In this document: positions 17,863-27,231 of the stretch, piece after piece
Layout of the letters: each line of letters begins with the position of its first letter
How positions within the stretch are numbered: position 1 is the first letter of the stretch
Source of the DNA: CADEEN01 sp963751775
GTDB lineage: Bacteria > Pseudomonadota > Gammaproteobacteria > Burkholderiales > Burkholderiaceae_C
Direction: 5' to 3'
Length of the DNA stretch: 64,000 nucleotides
Assembly (NCBI GenBank): GCA_963751775.1
Contig: CAVVVW010000031.1
Location: 1-64,000, forward strand
Notes under the pieces: generated by a model
Told to the model about the DNA's origin: nothing
Seen by the model: the letters and a program-made list of their open reading frames with translations, nothing else
Databases searched by the model: none
Position numbers and translations under genes: made by a program

Positions 17863-18159
17863 TCGTCGTGCTCCCAGCGCGCCAGGCGCTTCTTCAGCTC
17901 GTCGACCAGCTTGCGCTGATCGGCGGCGGACTTGAGCGTGAAGCGGTCCCACTCCGGCGTCGATGCCAGGCGGCGGGCGAGCTTGGCCGCGATCGTGTCG
18001 GCATCGATCGCGAGCTCGACGACGCGCTTGCCGTGCTGCTCGAAGGCGTTGCCGCGCTCGGCGAGCTTCATGTCGCGCAGCTGGCGCCTGCAGCGTCACC
18101 AGCGCACCGGCCGGGTCGAATGGCGGCGGTGCAAAGCCGAAATCGTCGTTGCTGGTCAC
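17859..18159 (-). CDS. Small conserved-looking operon protein of unknown function, frameshifted
   Basis: About 100 residues: GTG at 18159 overlaps the livF stop (GTGA) and the stop overlaps the ligase ATG (ATGA), so translational coupling fixes both ends. One extra C near 18085 must be dropped, giving a protein with FAPPPFDPAGALVTLQAQLRD and then a charged helical half (LAERGNAFEQHGKR, DQRKLVDELKKRLARWEHDE) with coiled-coil character. There is no signal peptide or membrane segment. I do not recognise a domain. Its fixed place between livF and the ligase suggests a soluble accessory role. Confidence 0.7.
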
Positions 18160-18962
18160 GACAACCACCGCTTGCGTCGCCGGTAGCTCTTGCCGTCCTT
18201 GAAGCTCGTTCGCTCGCCGCCACCCATGCCGAGATAGAACTCCTTCACGTCTTCGTTCTCGCGCAGGCCCTTGGCCGCGCCGTCCAGCACCACGCGGCCG
18301 TTCTCCAGGATGTAGCCGTAGTCGGCATAGCGCAGCGCGATGTTGGTGTTCTGCTCGGCGAGCAGGAAGGTCACCTTCTCGCGCTGGTTCAGGTCCTTGA
18401 CGATCTCGAACACCTCTTCGACGATCTGCGGCGCCAGGCCCATCGACGGCTCGTCGAGCAGCACCATCTTCGGGTTGGCCATCAGCGCGCGGCCGATGGC
18501 GCACATCTGCTGCTCGCCGCCCGAGGTGTAGGCGGCCTGCGACGAGCGCCGCACCTTCAGGCGCGGGAAGTAGGTGTAGACCTTGTCCAGCGTTGCGGCC
18601 ACGGCGGCCTTGCCGTCCCTGCGCGTGTAGGCCCCGGTCATCAGGTTGTCTTCGATCGACAGGTGGGCGAAGCAGTGCCTGCCCTCCATGACCTGGATCA
18701 CGCCGCGATTCACCATCTCGGAAGTGCTCAGCTTCTCGATGCGCTCGCCACGCAACTCGATCGAGCCCTTGGTGACTTCGCCGCGCTCGCCGGCGAGCAG
18801 GTTGCTCACCGCGCGCAAGGTCGTCGTCTTGCCCGCGCCGTTGCCGCCGAGCAGCGCCACCACGCCGCCTTCGGGCACCTGCAACGAGACACCCTTCAGG
18901 ACCAGGATGACGTGGTTGTAGATGACCTCGATGCCGTTGACGTTTAGCAGGACGTTGCTCAT
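18156..18962 (-). CDS. livF: Branched-chain-amino-acid-type ABC transporter ATP-binding protein LivF
   Basis: A 268-residue ATPase with Walker A GGNGAGKTT, signature TSGGEQQM, Walker B VLLDEPSMGLAP and switch His replaced by Gln in LLAEQN, as usual for LivF. The C-terminal tail (ERTSFKDGKSYRRRKRWLS) is longer than in E. coli LivF, a feature of the Burkholderiales versions that sit beside CoA ligases. It pairs with LivG to drive the LivHM permease. The ribosome binding site lies only a few bases from a perfect 15-bp stem-loop upstream, so translation may be influenced by that structure. Confidence 0.95.
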   Translation of the reverse strand: MSNVLLNVNGIEVIYNHVILVLKGVSLQVPEGGVVALLGGNGAGKTTTLRAVSNLLAGERGEVTKGSIELRGERIEKLSTSEMVNRGVIQVMEGRHCFAHLSIEDNLMTGAYTRRDGKAAVAATLDKVYTYFPRLKVRRSSQAAYTSGGEQQMCAIGRALMANPKMVLLDEPSMGLAPQIVEEVFEIVKDLNQREKVTFLLAEQNTNIALRYADYGYILENGRVVLDGAAKGLRENEDVKEFYLGMGGGERTSFKDGKSYRRRKRWLS

Positions 18963-18978
18963 GGTGGTCTTCGATCAG

Positions 18979-19012
18979 CAGTCGATACCGGCCCACCGGC
19001 CGGTATCGACTG
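18979..19012 (-). other. Perfect 15-bp stem-loop directly upstream of livF
   Basis: Arms 18979-18993 and 18998-19012 are exact reverse complements (CAGTCGATACCGGCC and partner) around the loop CACC. There is no T-run on either side, so it is not a classical Rho-independent terminator. It ends 16 bases before the livF ATG on the transcribed strand. It could act as an RNA-stabilising or translation-modulating element. Confidence 0.85.
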
Positions 19013-19070
19013 CCGGCCCGCTTGGCGGGGGCCGCGTCAGCGGGGGGTGCCGTCAGGTCATGGCCTTGGC

Positions 19071-19101
19071 CAATCCTGAGCGGCACCGCCGCTCAGGATT
19101 G
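19071..19101 (-). other. Perfect 13-bp stem-loop at the 3' end of the binding-protein gene
   Basis: Arms 19071-19083 and 19089-19101 (CAATCCTGAGCGG and its exact partner) surround a 5-base loop. The stop codon of the binding-protein gene lies inside the stem. No T-run follows on the minus strand. In transporter operons such stems often protect the message of the abundant binding protein from 3' decay; that role here is inference. Confidence 0.85.
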
Positions 19102-20429
19102 ACAATCTTCCGGCGTGCGACGGGTGAGCTTCTTCTCGGCCGCGTACTTGTTTGCCGCCGCCTTGGCCATCGGGTTGATGATCTGCTCGTCGGCCTGCAG
19201 CCAGTCGGACGTGAAGTTCCACTTGGTGCCGTCCCAGGTGTGCACGCGGGCCCAGTTGGCGCCCAGGTGGTCGACACAGCTGGTCGAGACCGGGCGCATC
19301 ACGCCGGCAAAACCAAGTGCGTCGAGCTTCTTCTGGTCGAGCGCCAGGTTCTCCAGGCCCCAGCGCGTCTGCTCGCCGGTCATGACCTTGCCCTTGCCGT
19401 AGCGCTCCTGGGCGCGCTTGACGCCTTCGACGCCGAGCATGGCCGAGATCGCACCGCGCATGTAAAGCACCGAGCCGACTTCTTCCTTCGGCCCCGTGCC
19501 CTGGCCCTTCTCGTGCACCAGCGCCAGGATGTCCTTGACGACCTTCGAGCCCGGTTCGGCCCCATGCTGCATCGTCACGGCGTTGTAGCCCTTGGCGCCT
19601 TCGCCGACGTCCTTGACGTCGGGCTCGGCGCCCGACCACCACACGCCGTACATCTTCTCGCGCGGGTAGCCGGTGGCCACGGCTTCCTTCAGGGCGGTCG
19701 AGTTCATCACACCCCAGCCCCACAGCAGCACGTAGTCGGGCTTGCTCTGGCGGATCTGCAGCCAGGTCGACTTCTGCTCGACGCCGGGCGCCGTCACCGG
19801 CAGCAATTGCACGTCGAAGCCGTGCATCTTGCCGCGCTCCTGCAGCAGCGGGATCGGCTCCTTGCCGTAGGGGCTGTCGTGGTAGACCAGCGCGATCTTC
19901 TTGCCCTTCAGCTTGTCCAGCCCGCCTTCCTTCTTGCCGATGACCTGGATCAGCGTGTCGGCCGCTACCCAATAGGTGCCGATCAGCGGGAAGTTCCACT
20001 TGAAGACGCCGCCGTCCTGGCTTTCGCTGCGGCCGTAGCCGGCGGTGATCAGCGGGATCTTGTCGCCTGGGGCCTTCTCGGTCAGCGCGAAGGTGATGCC
20101 GGTGGACAGCGGCTGGAACAGCGTGGCGCCGCCATGCTTGCCCTTCAGCCGCTCATAGCACTCGACGCCCTTGTCGGTGAGGTAGCCGGTTTCGCATTCC
20201 TCGTAGATGATCTTGACGCCGTTCATGCCGCCACGCGCATTGACCAGCTTGAGGTAATCGACGTAGCCGTTGGCCCAGGGCACGCCGTTGGGCGCATAGG
20301 GGCCGGTGCGATACGGCAAGCAGCGGGAAGAACTGCTCCTTGGCCTGCGCGGCCGCAGGCGTCGATAGCCAAGCTGCCGAGCGCTGCGGCCAGCAGTGCG
20401 GCGCCGAGCGCGATGGATCTGAATTTCAT
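19093..20429 (-). CDS. LivJ/LivK-type ABC transporter substrate-binding protein, frameshifted near N-terminus
   Basis: About 440 residues. The signal peptide MKFRSIALGAALLAAALGSLA begins at 20429; breaks near 20355 (extra T) and 20325 (one T too many in CTGCTTG) join it to AAAQAKEQFFPLL and PYRTGPYAPNGVPWANGY. The rest reads cleanly as a type I periplasmic binding fold: NARGGMNGVKIIYEECETGY, GVECYERLKGKHG, PLITAGYGRSESQDG, KIALVYHDSPYGKEP and YGVWWSGAEPDVKDVG. This subclass is typical of aromatic or acyl-acid uptake systems next to CoA ligases rather than of true leucine binders. The gene lies between livM and livF. Confidence 0.9.
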
Positions 20430-20490
20430 GTCGTCCTCCGGAAGTAGTGAAAAAGATGCACTCGACAGTGCGATGGCGGAAAGCGGAACC

Positions 20491-21568
20491 TCAATGCGGG
20501 AACGGCCACAGCCGCAGCTTCTCTTTGCCGATGGCCCACAGGCGGGCCAGGCCGTGCGGTTCGACGATCAGGAAGAACACGATCAGCGAGCCGAAGATCA
20601 TCGACACGACATGCGCGACGATCGCGGTGTCGAAGCTCAGGCCCACCAGCTCGCCCATCGCCGGCAGCAGTTGATCGAGCAGGATCGGCAGCAGCACGAT
20701 GAACGCCGCACCGAAGAAGCTGCCCATGATCGAGCCCAGGCCACCGATGATGACCATGAACAGCAATTGGAACGAGCGGTCGATCGAGAACGCCGCCGGC
20801 TCCCACGAGCCGAGGTAGACGAAGCCCCACAGCGCACCCGCCACGCCGACGATGAACGAGCTGACCGCAAACGCCGTCAGCTTGGCGTACACCGGCCGGA
20901 TGCCGATCACCGCTGCGGCGACGTCCATGTCGCGGATGGCCATCCATTCGCGGCCGATGTGGCCGCGCACCAGGTTCTTGGCCAGCAGGCCGAACAGCGA
21001 TCAGGAAGGCCAGGCAGAACAGGTACTTGGCCACCGGGGTCTCGATCGGCAGCCCGAACACGCTGAGGTTGGACACGCTGACCGAGCCCGAGGCCGAATC
21101 GTTGGTGAACCACTTGATGCGCAGGAAGGCCCAGTCGACGAAGAACTGCGCCGCCAAGGTGGCGACGGCCAGGTACAGCCCCTTGATGCGCAGTGACGGG
21201 ATGCCGAACGCCACGCCGACCGCCGTGGCGCACAGGCCGCCGAGCAGCAGCGACAACAGCAACGGCATGCCGTCGATGCGAACCTGGAAGTTGTACGCCG
21301 CATAGGCGCCGACGGCCATGAAGGCGCCGGTGCCGAGCGAAATCTGGCCGCAGTAGCCGACCAGGATGTTCAATCCGAGCGCGGCCAGCGCCAGGATCAC
21401 GAACGGAATCAGGATCGCGCGGAACATGTATTCGCTGGCCAGCAGCGGCACCGCGACGAAGGCCGCGCCGAGCAGCAGCGCCATTGCAATGCGGTCCTGC
21501 AGGATCGGGAAGATCTGCTGGTCAGCCGCGTAGCTGGTCTTGAACTGGCCGTTTTCGCGGTAGAGCAT
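20491..21568 (-). CDS. livM: ABC transporter permease LivM, frameshifted
   Basis: About 358 residues with eight or more hydrophobic segments. The N-terminal part has a short soluble stretch (MLYRENGQFKTSY), then LNILVGYCGQISLGTGAFMAVGAYA, the LivM hallmark. One extra base near 21000 must be dropped to join it to FGLLAKNLVRGHIGREWMAIRDMDVAAAVIG, which contains the EWMAIRD...A coupling loop contacting the ATPases. The C-terminus runs through GLGSIMGSFFGAAFIVLLP. Inner-membrane half of the permease, partner of LivH, 18 bp after livH. Confidence 0.93.
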
Positions 21569-21586
21569 GGTGTCGTCCCGGCGTGC

Positions 21587-22516
21587 TCAGACGCGATCGA
21601 TGATCTTCTCGCCGAACAGGCCCTGCGGCCGCACGAGCAGGAACACCAGCGCCAATACATAGGCAAACCAGATCTCGATGCCGCCGCCGAAGTACGGCCC
21701 GATGAAGACCTCCGACAACTTTTCGCCCACGCCGATGATCAGCCCGCCGATGATCGCGCCGGGCACCGAGGTCAGGCCGCCGAGGATCACCACCGGCAGC
21801 GCCTTCAGCGCCACCAGCGACAGCGAGAACTGCACGCCGAGCTTGCTGCCCCAGATCACGCCGGCGACCAACGCGGCAAAGCCGGCCACGCTCCAGACGA
21901 TGACCCAGATGCGGCTGAGCGGGATGCCGATCGATTGCGCGGCCTGGTGATCGTCGGCCACCGCGCGCAGCGCGCGGCCGGTGCTGGTGTACTGGAAGAA
22001 CGCGGCCAGCGCCGCGACCAGCGCGGCCGCGATGGCCGCTGCGGCGAGGTCTTCCTGGTTCACCAGCACGCCGCCCTGGAAGGTCTGCTCGAACAGGAAG
22101 ATCGGGTCCTTGGGCAGGCCGACGTCGATCTTGTAGATGTCGCTGCCGAAGATCGTCTGGCCCAGCCCGTCGAGGAAGTAGGTGATGCCCAGCGTGGCCA
22201 TCAACAGCGTGATGCCTTCCTGGTTGACCAGCTTGCCCAGCACCAGGCGCTCGATCAGCCAGGCCACGCCGACCATCACCAGCAGGGCCACGCCGAAGGC
22301 CAGCAGGTTGATCAGCAGCTTGCCCGACAGGCCCGTCCACTGCGGGATCCACTGCGCGAAGCGGGCCATCGTCAGCGCCGCGAACAACACCATGGCGCCC
22401 TGCGCGAAATTGAAGACGCCGCTGGCCTTGAAGATCAGCACGAAGCCGAGCGCCACCAGCGAATACAGCATGCCCGTCATCAGGCCGCCGATCAGGGTTT
22501 CGAGGAAGGATCCCAT
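21587..22516 (-). CDS. livH: ABC transporter permease LivH
   Basis: A 309-residue inner-membrane protein starting MGSFLETLIGGLMTGMLYSL, with LivH motifs FNFAQGAMVLFAAL, GITYFLDGLGQTIFG, GRALRAVADDHQAAQSIGIP (coupling loop), VVILGGLTSVPGAIIGG and a C-terminal VLALVFLLVRPQGLFGEK. Intact. It begins 14 bp after the repaired livG stop. Confidence 0.95.
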   Translation of the reverse strand: MGSFLETLIGGLMTGMLYSLVALGFVLIFKASGVFNFAQGAMVLFAALTMARFAQWIPQWTGLSGKLLINLLAFGVALLVMVGVAWLIERLVLGKLVNQEGITLLMATLGITYFLDGLGQTIFGSDIYKIDVGLPKDPIFLFEQTFQGGVLVNQEDLAAAAIAAALVAALAAFFQYTSTGRALRAVADDHQAAQSIGIPLSRIWVIVWSVAGFAALVAGVIWGSKLGVQFSLSLVALKALPVVILGGLTSVPGAIIGGLIIGVGEKLSEVFIGPYFGGGIEIWFAYVLALVFLLVRPQGLFGEKIIDRV

Positions 22517-22530
22517 GGTCGTCGTCCCGC

Positions 22531-23317
22531 TCAGTGGCTGGTGCCGAGATAGGCGCTGATCACGTCGGGGTTCGCGCGCACGGCGTCGGGCGTGCCGTCG
22601 CCGATCTTGCTTGCCGTAGTCGAGCACCACGACGCGATCCGAGATGTCCATCACCACGCTCATGTCGTGCTCGATCAGCACGACCGTGGTGCCGTACTCG
22701 TCGTTCACGTCGAGGATGAAGCGGCTCATGTCCTGCTTTTCCTCGACGTTCATGCCGGCCATCGGCTCGTCGAGCAGCAGCACCTGCGGTTCCATCGCCA
22801 GCGCGCGGCCGAGGTCGACACGCTTTTGCAGGCCGTAGGGCAGGCGGCCGACGGGTGTCTTGCGGTAGGGCTGGATCTCGAGGAAGTCGATGATCTTCTC
22901 GACCGCCCTGCGGTGCTCGCATTCCTCGCGTTCGGCAGCGCCCCAGCGCAGGGCCTGCTGGAACAGGTTGGTCTTCATGCGCAGGTTGCGCCCGGTCATG
23001 ATGTTGTCCAGCACGCTCATGCCCTTGAACAGGGCCAGGCTCTGGAACGTGCGCGCCACGCCCATCTCGGCCACCTGGCGCGAGTTCATGTGGCTGAAGG
23101 CCTGGCCGCGAAAGGCGATCTGGCCGTCCTGCGGCGCGTAGACGCCGTTGATGCAGTTGAGCATCGAGCTCTTGCCCGCGCCGTTGGGCCCGATGATGGC
23201 GCGGATCTCGTGCTCGCGCACGTCGAAGCTGATGTCGGTCAGCGCCTTCACGCCGCCGAAGCGCAGGCTGATGTTCTTGACGTCGAGGATGACGTCGCCG
23301 ATCTCACGCCGACTCAT
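22531..23317 (-). CDS. livG: ABC transporter ATP-binding protein LivG, frameshifted at C-terminus
   Basis: About 261 residues. Walker A IGPNGAGKSS, ARTFQSLALFKGMSV, signature replaced by LPYGLQKRV (the usual LivG form), Walker B VLLLDEPMAGMN and switch VLIEHDMSVVM. An insertion near 22610 (CAAGCAAG) breaks the frame; repair yields IGDGTPDAVRANPDVISAYLG and a stop at 22531-22533. Its ATG overlaps the stop of the upstream acyl-CoA ligase (ATGA), placing the ligase first in the operon. Confidence 0.94.
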
Positions 23318-25251
23318 GCTGCGGCCTTCACCGGTCCGAAGGTCTTGGCGTCGACGATCTTCAACGTCGCCGAGACGCTGCCGCTGCGGCCGTCTTCGAA
23401 CTTCATCGCGGTCTCGATGAACTGCTCGGTCTTGCCGGCGTACAGCGCATCGACCAGCACCTGGTACTTCTCGCCGATCGCGCCGCGCCGCACCTTGCGT
23501 GTGCGCGTCAGTTCACCATCGTCGGCGTCGAGTTCCTTGTGCAGGACCAGGAAGCGGCTGATCTGGCTGCCGGCGAGCTTGTCGTCGGCGGCCAGGTCGG
23601 CATTGACCTTCTCGACGCACTCGCGCACCAGTTCCAGCACCTGCGGCTTGCAGGCCAGGTCGGTATAGCCGGCATAGGGCAGGTTGCGCCGCTCGGCCCA
23701 GTTGCCGACGGCGTCGAAATCGATGTTGATGAAGGCGCAGACCGACGCGCGCTTGTCGCCGAAGGCCACCGCTTCCTTGATGTAGGGGAAGAACTTCAGC
23801 TTGTTCTCGACGTACTTGGGCGCGAACATCGCGCCGCTGGCCAGGCGGCCGACATCCTTGGCCCGGTCGATGATCTTCAGGTGGCCGCCGGCGTCGAGGA
23901 AGCCGGCGTCGCCGGTGCGGTACCAGCCGTCGGGGGTCAGCACTTCGGCGGTCGCCGCGTCGTTCTTGTAGTAACCCTTCAACAGGCCGCTGGAGCGGAC
24001 CAGCAACTCGCCGTTGCTGTCGAACTTGATCTCGACGCCGTCGATCGGCACGCCGACCGTGTCGGCGTGCACCTCGTGGTCGGGTTGCAGGCAGACGAAC
24101 ACGGCGGTCTCGGTCGAGCCGTAGAGCTGCTTCAGGTTGATGCCGATGGCGCGGTAGAAGGTGAACAGGTCGGGCCCGATGGCCTCGCCCGCGGTGTAGG
24201 CCACGCGCACGCGCGAGAACCCCAGCGTGTTGCGCAGCGGGCCGTAGATACACAGATTGCCGAGCGCGTAGTGAAGCCTGTCGAGCGCGCCGACCGGCTT
24301 GCCACCCATCAATGCCGGGCCGATGCGCCGGGCCAGCGCCATGAAGTGCTGGTACAGCCAGCGCTTGATGCGGCTGGCGTCCTCCATGCGGATCGTGACG
24401 CTGGTCAGCAGGCCTTCGAAGATGCGCGGCGGCGCGAAGTAGTAGGTCGGGCCGACCTCCTTCAGATCGATGCTGGCCGTGCTGGCGCTCTCCGGGCAGT
24501 TGACGACGTAGCCGCAGGCCAGCCACTGCGCGTAGCTGAAGATGTTCTGGCCGATCCAGGCCGGCGGCATGTAGGCCAGCACCTCTTCGTCGTGCGTCAG
24601 CTTGTCGAAGCGCGCACCAGCGGCGGCGCGGTCGAGCAGCGAGTAGTGGGTGTGCACGACACCCTTCGGATTGCCGGTGGTGCCGGAGGTGAAGAACATC
24701 GCGGCCACGTCGCCGGGCTGGGCGGCGGCGACTGCGGTGTCGAAGAAACCGGGGTTCGCGGTCTCGTACGCCTGGCCGGCGGCGATCAGCGCGTCGATGC
24801 TGCCCAGCCCGGGCTCGCTGTAATGGCGCAGACCACGCGGGTCGTCGAACCAGATCCGCGCCAATTGCGGGCACGAGGGGCGGATCTCGAGCAACTTGTC
24901 GACCTGCTCCTGGTCTTCGACGACGGCGAAGGCCACCTCGGCATTGGTCAGCGGGAACACGAATTCGGTGGCTGCGGCATCCTGGTACAGCGGCACCGGA
25001 ATCGCGCCGAGCGACTGCGCCGCCAGCATCGTCGCGTATAGACGTGGCCGGTTCTCACCGATCACCACCACATGCTGGCCCTTTCCCAGGCCCGCCGCCG
25101 CCAGGCCGCCGGCGAGTTGGCGCACCAAGGTGGCCAGGTCACGCCAGTTCAGCGCCTGCCAGATGCCATATTCCTTTTCGCGCAGCGCTGGCGCCGCAGG
25201 GCGCTGCGCAGCGTGATCTAGCAACAAGCGCGGGAACGTGGTTTGCACCAT
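23314..25251 (-). CDS. AMP-dependent acyl-CoA synthetase (long-chain-type ligase) of the transporter operon
   Basis: A 645-residue enzyme starting MVQTTFPRLLLDHAAQRP at 25251 behind GGAGA; the open frame extends further upstream but without support. Adenylation motifs: MFFTSGTTGNPKGVVHTH (phosphate loop), GPTYYFAPPRIFEGLL, LKQLYGSTETAVFVC, GWYRTGDAGFLDAGGHLKIIDRAKD and, late, LTRTRKVRRGAI with the catalytic Lys. Large ligases of this kind with YGSTE-type motifs often sit in liv-like operons and activate imported fatty or aromatic acids. First gene of the ligase-livG-livH-livM-binding protein-livF-small protein-ligase unit, divergent from a Crp/Fnr gene. Confidence 0.92.
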   Translation of the reverse strand: MVQTTFPRLLLDHAAQRPAAPALREKEYGIWQALNWRDLATLVRQLAGGLAAAGLGKGQHVVVIGENRPRLYATMLAAQSLGAIPVPLYQDAAATEFVFPLTNAEVAFAVVEDQEQVDKLLEIRPSCPQLARIWFDDPRGLRHYSEPGLGSIDALIAAGQAYETANPGFFDTAVAAAQPGDVAAMFFTSGTTGNPKGVVHTHYSLLDRAAAGARFDKLTHDEEVLAYMPPAWIGQNIFSYAQWLACGYVVNCPESASTASIDLKEVGPTYYFAPPRIFEGLLTSVTIRMEDASRIKRWLYQHFMALARRIGPALMGGKPVGALDRLHYALGNLCIYGPLRNTLGFSRVRVAYTAGEAIGPDLFTFYRAIGINLKQLYGSTETAVFVCLQPDHEVHADTVGVPIDGVEIKFDSNGELLVRSSGLLKGYYKNDAATAEVLTPDGWYRTGDAGFLDAGGHLKIIDRAKDVGRLASGAMFAPKYVENKLKFFPYIKEAVAFGDKRASVCAFINIDFDAVGNWAERRNLPYAGYTDLACKPQVLELVRECVEKVNADLAADDKLAGSQISRFLVLHKELDADDGELTRTRKVRRGAIGEKYQVLVDALYAGKTEQFIETAMKFEDGRSGSVSATLKIVDAKTFGPVKAAA

Positions 25252-25292
25252 TGGTCTCCGTTGGGCTTCGCGGGCGAGCCTCTCGAAGCGGC

Positions 25293-25331
25293 ATGCTAGG
25301 GTCAAGTTTGACGCCAGGATGTCATGTTGAC
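25293..25331 (-). promoter_or_regulatory. Candidate operator pair and -10 element for the ligase-liv operon
   Basis: Two near-identical palindromes, GTCAAGTTTGAC at 25301-25312 and GTCATGTTGAC at 25321-25331, have centres about 20 bp apart, two DNA turns. On the minus strand a possible -10 (TAGCAT, 25298-25293) places the distal palindrome near -40, the usual position for a class II activator of the Crp/Fnr family, whose gene starts 73 bp away. The -10 and the protein match are inferred. Confidence 0.5.
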
Positions 25332-25403
25332 GACAATCCCAGGGTCGCCCCGCAGGGGAGTTTCCCTGCTCCCGGCGGCCCAGACCTTGTCCCAAGGCAA
25401 ACC

Positions 25404-26168
25404 GTGAACGCCGTCCAAGCACCGCCACCGACACCACTGCGCCACCGCACGCGCCAGGCCACGGCCGACGAATTGCGGCGCGTGCCGTGGTGGTCGCAGC
25501 TCGACGCGGTCGAGTGCGAACGCGTGGCCGCCGACATGCGGGTGGCCGATGCCGCGGCCGGCGAGGTGCTGTGCCGCATCGGCCGCCCGGCCACGCTGTG
25601 GTTCGGTGTCGTCGACGGCTTGTTGAAGATGAGCAACGACAGCGCGATGGGGGCGCCGATCACCTTCACCGGCCTGGCCTCTGGGGCCTGGTTCGGCGAG
25701 GGCACGCTGCTCAAGCGCGAGAGCTACCGCTACAACATCGAAGCCCTGCGCAAGTGCGTCGTGGCCGGGCTGCCGATCGCCACCTTCGAGTGGTTGCTCG
25801 AACGCAGCATCCCGTTCAACCGCTACCTGATGAACCAGTTGAACGAGCGCCTGGGCCAGTTCATCGCCGCACGCGAGATCGACCGCATGACCGACGTCGA
25901 CACGCGCGTGGCGCGCGGCCTGGGCGCGCTGTTCCACCCGGTGCTGTACCCGGGGGTGGGTGACTTGCTGCGCATCACGCAGCAGGAACTGGGTTACCTG
26001 GTGGGGCTGTCGCGCCAGCGTGTCAACCAGGCACTGCACACCCTGCAAGCGCGCGGGCTGATCCGCATCGAGTACGGCGGCGTGCGCGTGCTCGACCTGG
26101 CGGGGTTGCAGCGCAGCCGGCCAGGCCTAGGGCCTGTCATGCCCACCGGCCCTAGCCGTCGTTGCTGA
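25404..26168 (+). CDS. Crp/Fnr family transcriptional regulator
   Basis: 254 residues from GTG 25404 (AAGG lies just upstream). The cyclic-nucleotide-binding-type beta-roll covers roughly residues 45-150 (GEVLCRIGRPATLWFGVVDG, GSGAWFGEG-like GAWFGEGTLLKRE). The C-terminal winged helix-turn-helix has TQQELGYLVGLSRQRVNQALH and RGLIRIEYGGVRVLDL. The Fnr cysteines are absent, so it is not an oxygen sensor of that type; the ligand is unknown and might be an acyl-CoA or the imported acid. It is divergent from the ligase-liv operon across 152 bp holding two palindromes, which makes it the likely regulator. Its 3' end overlaps the convergent 5'-nucleotidase gene by 17 bp. Confidence 0.92.
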   Translation: MNAVQAPPPTPLRHRTRQATADELRRVPWWSQLDAVECERVAADMRVADAAAGEVLCRIGRPATLWFGVVDGLLKMSNDSAMGAPITFTGLASGAWFGEGTLLKRESYRYNIEALRKCVVAGLPIATFEWLLERSIPFNRYLMNQLNERLGQFIAAREIDRMTDVDTRVARGLGALFHPVLYPGVGDLLRITQQELGYLVGLSRQRVNQALHTLQARGLIRIEYGGVRVLDLAGLQRSRPGLGPVMPTGPSRRC

Positions 26169-27052
26169 CGCCGGAGGCGACGTGCCCGGCGGGCACATGC
26201 GCCGCGGCGTTCTCGATGTGGCCGGTCTGGTCGTCGAAGAAGAAGTCGGGCTCGAACTCGCGCAGGAACTCGCCCTTGGGCAGACCGCCGAGGAACATCG
26301 CCTCGTCGACCTCGACGTGCCAATTCATCAGCGTACGGATCGCGCGCTCGTGCGCGGGGGCACTGCGCGCCGTGACCAGCGCCGTGCGCACGCGCATGGC
26401 GCGCTGCGGCTCGCGCTGCAGCCGCTGCAAGGCCTCGAGCAGCGGCTTGAACGGGCCCGGTGCCAGCGGCGTGTCGGCGCGCGCGTGTTCGTGGGCCTGG
26501 AAGGCCAGCAGCCCGGCGTCCTGGTACACGCGCTCGGACTCGTCGGAAAACAGCACGGCGTCACCGTCGAACGCGATGCGGACTTCGTTCGGGTGCGCGT
26601 CCGAGGCGCGTGCCGAGTGCGGGATAGACACGCGCCGCGGGCACGCCGGCGGCCAGGGCCGAGCGCACATCGGCCTCGTTGGTCGACAGGAACAGGTGCG
26701 CGCCGAGCGGCTTGAGGTAGCGCCAGGGGCTCTGGCCGCGCGTGAACACGCCGCGTTCGACGGGCAGGCCGTAGTGCTGGCAGGAACGGAACACGCGCAT
26801 GCCCGAGACCGGGTCGTTGCGCGACAGGATCACGACCTCGACCAGCGCGCTTTCGTCGACGTTGAAACGCAGCAGCTTGTTGACCAGCGAAAACGCCACG
26901 CCGGCGCGTGCCGGCTGCTCGAGCCGCTGCAGCTGCAGCTGCATGTAGGCGCGGTCGTCGCTGGCCTCGAAGACGCGGTTCTCGTCTTCGAAGTCGAACA
27001 GGGCGCGCGAGGAAATGGCGACAACCAGGCGGCCGACAAGCGAAGTGGGCAT
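26152..27052 (-). CDS. 5'-nucleotidase (PF06189-type), frameshifted
   Basis: About 299 residues. The N-terminal half begins MPTSLVGRLVVAISSRALFDFEDE, with SLVNKLLRFN, VEVVILSRNDPVSGMRVF and HLFLSTNEADV; the C-terminal half has VRIAFDGDAVLFSDESERVYQ, MRVRTALVTARSAPAHERAIR and EFEPDFFFDDQTGHIENA. The acidic pairs and the order match the cytosolic 5'-nucleotidase family found in proteobacteria, which dephosphorylates nucleoside monophosphates. One extra C near 26628 breaks the frame; removing it gives VYPHSARASDAHPNEV. It is the only gene here of nucleotide salvage besides dgt. Confidence 0.88.
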
Positions 27053-27231
27053 TGCGGCCCATGATAGCGAGCGCGGTCACGGACTTCGCCGTCGCGTTCG
27101 CTTGCATTGGCTTGCCGGGCCTCGCCGCGGCGGGGCAATGCAGTCAGTCGAACCTGGTCAAGGCCGCAATGCTCAGTGCGATACGAAGCCGAGCGGCCCG
27201 CGCTTGCCCGGCATGCTGCGCCTGCGGCAGG

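Noticed and set aside
16588..19086. One very long minus-strand frame seeming to fuse a LivF-like region to the PaaK-like ligase
   Set aside because: Only the last 424 codons are real ligase; the upstream part is an out-of-frame reading of livF and the small protein gene, both of which have their own starts and overlaps.
21587..23317. Apparent LivG-LivH fusion protein
   Set aside because: The fusion results from an insertion near 22610. Repair restores a normal LivG C-terminus and stop at 22531 and a separate livH start at 22516.
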